From Bacteroidota bacterium (GTDB lineage Bacteria; Bacteroidota; Bacteroidia; UKL13-3), in contig CANFSD010000038.1 in the NCBI GenBank assembly GCA_947449515.1, positions 1 to 11,430 of the forward strand: a DNA stretch of 11,430 nt. The letters run 5' to 3'. Numbering within the stretch: the stretch's first letter is position 1; each line of letters starts with the position of its first letter. A model generated the notes under the pieces. That model worked only from the letters and a program-made list of their open reading frames with translations. It was not told the origin of the DNA and did not search any database. The translations under genes and the position numbers were made by a program. Shown one piece after another: positions 9,101 through 11,430 of the stretch.

Positions 9101-9264
9101 ATGGCATCGGCACCCGTATAACTTGCCGAAATCTGAATGGAAGGAGGAACAATTTCTGGGTATTGTGCAATAGGCGTTGATTGCAAAGTAATCCATCCTA
9201 ATATTACAATTAGAATGGAAATAACCATTGCAAAAATAGGCCTCTTTATAAATAATTCGCTCAT
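6136..9264 (-). CDS. RND multidrug efflux transporter, HAE1 (AcrB-like) family, inner-membrane pump
   Basis: This 1042-residue protein is a proton-driven antiporter that should form the inner-membrane trimer of the efflux complex and extrude hydrophobic or amphiphilic compounds. It has the HAE1 start (MSELFIKRPIFAMVISI), a first membrane helix at about 10-28, the porter motif STPIAQYPEIVPP, and the duplicated plan of one helix, a large periplasmic loop, then a helix bundle. The proton-relay residues are intact: Asp408-Asp409 in GLVVDDAIVVVEA and Lys941 in GLNAKNAILIVEFAK. FVPEEDQG (about 561-568) precedes the second periplasmic loop. Phe614, Phe616 and Phe626 appear to match three aromatic residues of the AcrB distal binding pocket. 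These features indicate a drug- or amphiphile-type pump rather than a metal exporter (HME) or a SecDF/MmpL-like protein. It starts 3 bases after the adaptor stop codon and overlaps the next gene by 4 bases. A run of four Met codons (649-652) lies in the second porter region. The substrate is not readable. Confidence 0.97.
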   Translation of the reverse strand: MSELFIKRPIFAMVISILIVILGWITLQSTPIAQYPEIVPPSIQISASYTGADAINIEQSVTTPIEQQVNGVENMIYMNSINNNSGVSQITVSFDVGTDLNKANMLTQSRVNQANATLPPEVTKLGVVTRKSLASPLLMFSLYSNDSNFDGKFLTNYAYINIVNDLTRVKGVGRVVVFGGTEYAIRVWVKPDVLSRLGLTITDVMGAIREQNEIVPGGSFGGNPAMDGNQFTYTAKLQDRLVSEEEFGNIVVKSNAAGASVKLKDVARIELGIQDYGTSSRTNSKKSSTISIFQVPGSNALDVAQAAQEKMKELSERFPSAVEYTIAMDTTESVTAGIDEIVHTLFEAVLLVIIVVFIFLQDWRATLIPLLTVPVSLIGTFIVFPLLGFSVNVLSLLGMVLAIGLVVDDAIVVVEAVMHHIEHGLSPKEATSKAMKEVGGPVVAIALILIAVFVPVALAGGITGRLYQQFAITIAISVAFSAFNALTLSPALASILLKPKREKKGLLQNFFNAFNRAFDKFTLRYGKVVAFFARKLVLTSVLLIGITIIAGGLGKLVPGGFVPEEDQGYIMMGVQLPDAASLGRTDKVVAKIENVLKSVPEIRSYTSITGLNVFTFNSSNNAATFFVQLKPWEDRDKTAKELVAGINKMMMMKITEATVMAFGPPSIPGLGTSGGFSMMLQDKGGNTPQYLSEQTARFIEEANKRPEIASCYTMFRSNVPQKYISIDKDKVQKLGLKLSDVSIPIAAYLGGAYVNNFNRFGRQYRTYIQAEAEYRMQPDDLKSYFVKDGKGRMIPLGTIATVKDTTGSDYTIRQNMYRAAEVNGTPAQGYSSSQALAALEEVAKTTLPSDMGFAWANMSFQEKASEGKGATMFLMALVFVFLILAAQYESWSLPFSVLLGTPWVIFGALMGLFLSNLFAQGYVNNVFAQIGLVMLIGLNAKNAILIVEFAKMKREEGMPALEAAVEGAKMRLRPILMTSFAFILGVVPLLTATGAGAEARKVMGMTVFSGMVVATILGVILIPGLYVLIDKIGGSKKKEDTL
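6147..6152 (-). promoter_or_regulatory. Strong Shine-Dalgarno sequence for the outer-membrane factor gene
   Basis: On the minus strand AGGAGG lies 7 bases before the ATG at 6139, inside the last codons of the pump gene. None of the other visible starts (2118, 9264, 10398) has such a motif, as expected in Bacteroidota, where Shine-Dalgarno use is rare. It supports this start, but the same bases also encode the Lys-Lys-Glu-Asp end of the pump, so the match could be incidental. Confidence 0.5.
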
Positions 9265-9267
9265 GGT

Positions 9268-10398
9268 TTATTTGCTTTGAATTGAATCATTTTCAACCAT
9301 AATAGGAGTTACAATGGTATTGGCTCTAATCATTTTATTTCCCAATAAAACTACCTTATCGCCTTCTGCCAAACCTTCTTTCACAACCCAATTTTCACCA
9401 ACGCGCGGGCCCATTTGAACAATTCTATTTTCAATTTTATTACTATCTCCCAAAATGCTCACTTGGAATAAATTTTGCAATTGCTGCACTGCTCTTTGTG
9501 GAACAACCAATGCGCCTTTTAAAGATTCTGAAACAAATCGTACTTTTAGGTACTGGCCTGGTTTTAAATCGCCCTGTGGGTTCGAAGCCAATACCTCAAT
9601 AATTAAGGAACCTGTGCTAGGATCAATTTCTCTATTGGCCAAATTAAAACTTGCTGGCAAGGCATATTTTATTCCATTGCTGGTATACAGTTCAACGTCT
9701 CTTTTGGTAGGACTCTCAAAATCTTTTTGTTTGTTCTTTTCTATATAATCAAGGTAATCATTTTCGCTAATGGGAAAACGCACGCGCATTTGGCTCAAAT
9801 CTGAAATGGTATTAAGAGAATGCGTGTTTAATGCTCCTACAAAATCGCCCACACGTACATTTGATATGCCTATTAAACCTGCAATTGGCGCCTTTACTTT
9901 GCAAAATCCCAATTCAATGGCAGCATTATCTCTGGCAGCTTTTGCAGCTTTTAACCTGCCTTCTGCAGCTCCAACAGCGGCATTGGCCGCATCCAAATCG
10001 CGCTTACTTAGGGCGTTAGAAGCAGCTAATGGTTTAACCCTGTCTAAATCGCTTTTGGCTTTCACCAATTGGGTTTGGGCATCAGCCAATTGACCATCGG
10101 CTTGCGCCAATTTAGATTGGTAAGGTAAATCGTCTATGGTATATAGTAAATCGCCGGCAGCCACTCTGGTACCTTCTTTAAAGAACATACCCGTAATCAT
10201 TCCTTGCACGCGTGCTTGAATTTGCACATCAGATAAACCATAGGCCTGCCCAACATATTCTGCATATAAGGGAAGGTCGCTTTTCTGAACCATTACCACA
10301 CTAACTTCTGGTGCCATGGCAGCTTGAGGTTTATTGGTGTCTTTACAAGAAAGACTCAATAAGAGTAAAATAGATAGGCTATAGGATAGTTTTTTCAT
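9268..10398 (-). CDS. RND efflux periplasmic adaptor (membrane fusion) lipoprotein
   Basis: This 376-residue protein should bridge the inner-membrane pump and outer-membrane channel encoded downstream. A lipoprotein signal (SILLLLSLSC, acylated Cys18) would anchor it to a membrane facing the periplasm. The AcrA-type domain order is visible: first barrel-sandwich half at about 58-95 (QARVQGMITGMFFKEGTRV, then GDLLYTIDD), an Ala-rich alpha-hairpin coiled coil at about 95-165, the second barrel-sandwich half CKVKAPIAGLIG (about 166-177) and VRVGDFVG, a beta-barrel beginning at MRVRFPISENDY (about 204-215), and a membrane-proximal domain around GPRVGENWVVKEGLAEGDKV (about 330-349). It is the first gene of the operon and lies 66 bases after the RNA methyltransferase gene in the same direction. 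No Shine-Dalgarno sequence precedes its ATG; an inverted repeat abuts it instead. Length and domains are normal. Confidence 0.95.
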   Translation of the reverse strand: MKKLSYSLSILLLLSLSCKDTNKPQAAMAPEVSVVMVQKSDLPLYAEYVGQAYGLSDVQIQARVQGMITGMFFKEGTRVAAGDLLYTIDDLPYQSKLAQADGQLADAQTQLVKAKSDLDRVKPLAASNALSKRDLDAANAAVGAAEGRLKAAKAARDNAAIELGFCKVKAPIAGLIGISNVRVGDFVGALNTHSLNTISDLSQMRVRFPISENDYLDYIEKNKQKDFESPTKRDVELYTSNGIKYALPASFNLANREIDPSTGSLIIEVLASNPQGDLKPGQYLKVRFVSESLKGALVVPQRAVQQLQNLFQVSILGDSNKIENRIVQMGPRVGENWVVKEGLAEGDKVVLLGNKMIRANTIVTPIMVENDSIQSK

Positions 10399-10424
10399 AG
10401 TATACTTAAAGTTACAAGTATACT
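10399..10424 (-). promoter_or_regulatory. Inverted repeat abutting the efflux operon start, putative operator
   Basis: Two 9-base arms, AGTATACTT and AAGTATACT on the minus strand, form a perfect dyad around an 8-base spacer. Each arm also contains the 8-base self-palindrome AGTATACT, with the two palindrome centres 18 bases apart. The element ends at the base just before the adaptor ATG. As DNA it has the size and symmetry of a TetR- or MarR-type operator; as RNA it could fold into a 9-base-pair hairpin over the ribosome-binding region. A TATACTTG at 10415-10422 resembles the Bacteroidota -7 box TAnnTTTG with one mismatch, but the nearest upstream TTTG is only 8 bases away, so I do not assign a promoter. 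No adjacent regulator gene is in view. The rest of the 66-base gap shows no clear terminator. Confidence 0.5.
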
Positions 10425-10464
10425 TTAAAACAAACTTAAATCCTTGTAAGAAAGAAGGAAATTA

Positions 10465-11430
10465 TTAGCTTTCTCGTGTAATTCTAGCCATATAAAAACC
10501 ATCGAAACCAGACTCGCTAGGCAATACAATTCTTTCCTCTTCAAATTTGAAATTTGGATGAGCTGCCACAAATTTTTGTACCTGGTTTTGGTTTTCAGAA
10601 GGTAAAATACTGCAAGTGGCATAAACCATTTTACCACCCACTTTTAAGATTTTAGAATAGTCTTCTAAAATGGCTGCTTGCTGACCTTTTACTTTGTTTA
10701 TAAAATCCATGCTCAATTTCCATTTAGCATCGGGATTACGTTTTATAACACCCAATCCGCTACATGGCACGTCTAGCAATAGTCTGTCAGCAGTATCATA
10801 TAATTTTTTAATGGTTTTATTCCCTTCAATTAAACGTGTTTCCAAATTACTTACCCCAGCTCTTCTGGCGCGTTTTTTGGCTTCATCTAATTTCCATTGT
10901 TCGGTATCTAAACTTATAATTCTACCTTTATTTTGAGTAATAGAAGCTATGTGTAAAGTTTTACCACCTGCACCTGCACAAGCATCCACAATGCGCATAC
11001 CCGGCTCTATTTGAAGAAACTCCGCTACCAATTGAGAAGAGGCATCTTGCACTTCAAACATACCCTCTTTAAACTCTGGTGTAATAAATAAATTTTGTCT
11101 TTGTTTAAGAATCAAGGCATCTTTACATCCTGTAACAGGAGTTGTAATAATTCCTTTCTCTGCAAGGCTTTTAGCCAAATCTGCCTTATTTGTTTTAAGG
11201 TTATTTACGCGCATTACAACAGGAGCAGTTTCATTTAATGCCTCTACTTCCTTATTCCATTGTTTACCTAATTCTGCATAACCCAAATCATCCAACCAAT
11301 CTGGCAATGAATGCAACAATTTACGTTGCGTTTTCATTATTTTATAATTGTGTTGTATGCGCTTTTCGTCAACATTCTTAAACTCCTCCCATTTAGGAAT
11401 GGGTGTACCTTTTAAAACTTGCCAGGTACC
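10465..11430 (-). CDS. RsmB/NOP2 (NSUN)-family RNA cytosine-C5 methyltransferase, 5' partial
   Basis: The minus-strand frame stays open to the window edge, and the 31 codons before the ATG at 11337 read like genuine protein (TPIPKWEEFKNVDEKRI), so that ATG is probably internal and the N-terminus lies outside; 321 residues are visible. The enzyme uses S-adenosylmethionine to methylate C5 of a cytosine in RNA, most likely rRNA. Visible features are the pre-catalytic VVMRVNNLKT motif, the SAM-binding motif I VDACAGAGGKT (residues 148-158), motif IV DVPCSG with Cys223, and motif VI ATCSI with Cys273. In this family the motif VI cysteine is the nucleophile and the motif IV cysteine helps release the product; both are present. 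Whether this is the true 16S m5C967 enzyme (RsmB) or another target is unclear, because the N-terminal region that would help is missing. The protein ends normally at RITRES. Its link to the efflux operon downstream is probably positional only. Confidence 0.92.
   Translation of the reverse strand, partial: GTWQVLKGTPIPKWEEFKNVDEKRIQHNYKIMKTQRKLLHSLPDWLDDLGYAELGKQWNKEVEALNETAPVVMRVNNLKTNKADLAKSLAEKGIITTPVTGCKDALILKQRQNLFITPEFKEGMFEVQDASSQLVAEFLQIEPGMRIVDACAGAGGKTLHIASITQNKGRIISLDTEQWKLDEAKKRARRAGVSNLETRLIEGNKTIKKLYDTADRLLLDVPCSGLGVIKRNPDAKWKLSMDFINKVKGQQAAILEDYSKILKVGGKMVYATCSILPSENQNQVQKFVAAHPNFKFEEERIVLPSESGFDGFYMARITRES

Noticed and set aside
10425..10637. A 70-codon minus-strand frame overlapping the 3' end of the methyltransferase gene
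   Set aside because: It overlaps, out of frame, the part of the methyltransferase that encodes catalytic motif VI and the conserved C-terminus, and has no family signature of its own.
11335..11337. ATG 11337 as the true start of the methyltransferase
   Set aside because: The frame is open to the window edge and the upstream residues (including IPKWEEFKNVDEKRI) look like the conserved linker of Bacteroidota family members.
1..11430. An undescribed defence, mobile or biosynthetic system
   Set aside because: All six genes match known families, there is no long unexplained gap, no repeat array or mobility gene, and no patch of clearly different composition.

Overview
The window looks like a chromosomal segment from an A+T-rich member of the Bacteroidota. 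The evidence is a C-terminal type IX secretion (T9SS type A) sorting domain on the first gene, a Bacteroidota-style GH20-like glycoside hydrolase, start sites mostly lacking Shine-Dalgarno sequences, and A/T-ending codons throughout. I cannot name a genus. Nothing marks it as mobile: I see no transposase, integrase, tRNA, CRISPR array or phage gene.

Layout. Bases 1-4751 carry two plus-strand genes for exported proteins. The first is the 3' part of an arylsulfotransferase-like (ASST) beta-propeller protein with Ig/PKD-like modules and a T9SS tail. The second is a large family-20-type glycosyl hydrolase with a signal peptide and C-terminal accessory domains. Bases 4754-11430 are all minus strand. 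Read in the direction of transcription they are an RsmB/NOP2-type RNA m5C methyltransferase (5' end beyond the window), then a complete tripartite RND efflux operon in the order adaptor lipoprotein, HAE1-type inner-membrane pump, outer-membrane factor lipoprotein. The two blocks converge with only 2 bases between stop codons at 4751/4754.

How they work together. The adaptor, pump and outer-membrane factor are almost certainly co-translated (a 3-base gap, then a 4-base ATGA overlap) and should form an AcrAB-TolC-like proton-driven exporter. Its substrate cannot be read from sequence. A 26-base inverted repeat (9-base arms, each containing the palindrome AGTATACT) abuts the adaptor start codon and is the best regulatory candidate in the window; no regulator gene is visible. 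The sulfotransferase-like and hydrolase genes are co-directional, 86 bases apart, and both exported, so a joint role on sulfated or aminosugar-containing material is conceivable but unproven.

Almost every base is explained by recognisable families, and there is no gap over 100 bases. I do not see a convincing undescribed system. The points most worth checking are the inverted-repeat operator, the secreted ASST-T9SS architecture, the divergent GH20 active-site motif, and the single strong Shine-Dalgarno sequence before the outer-membrane factor.
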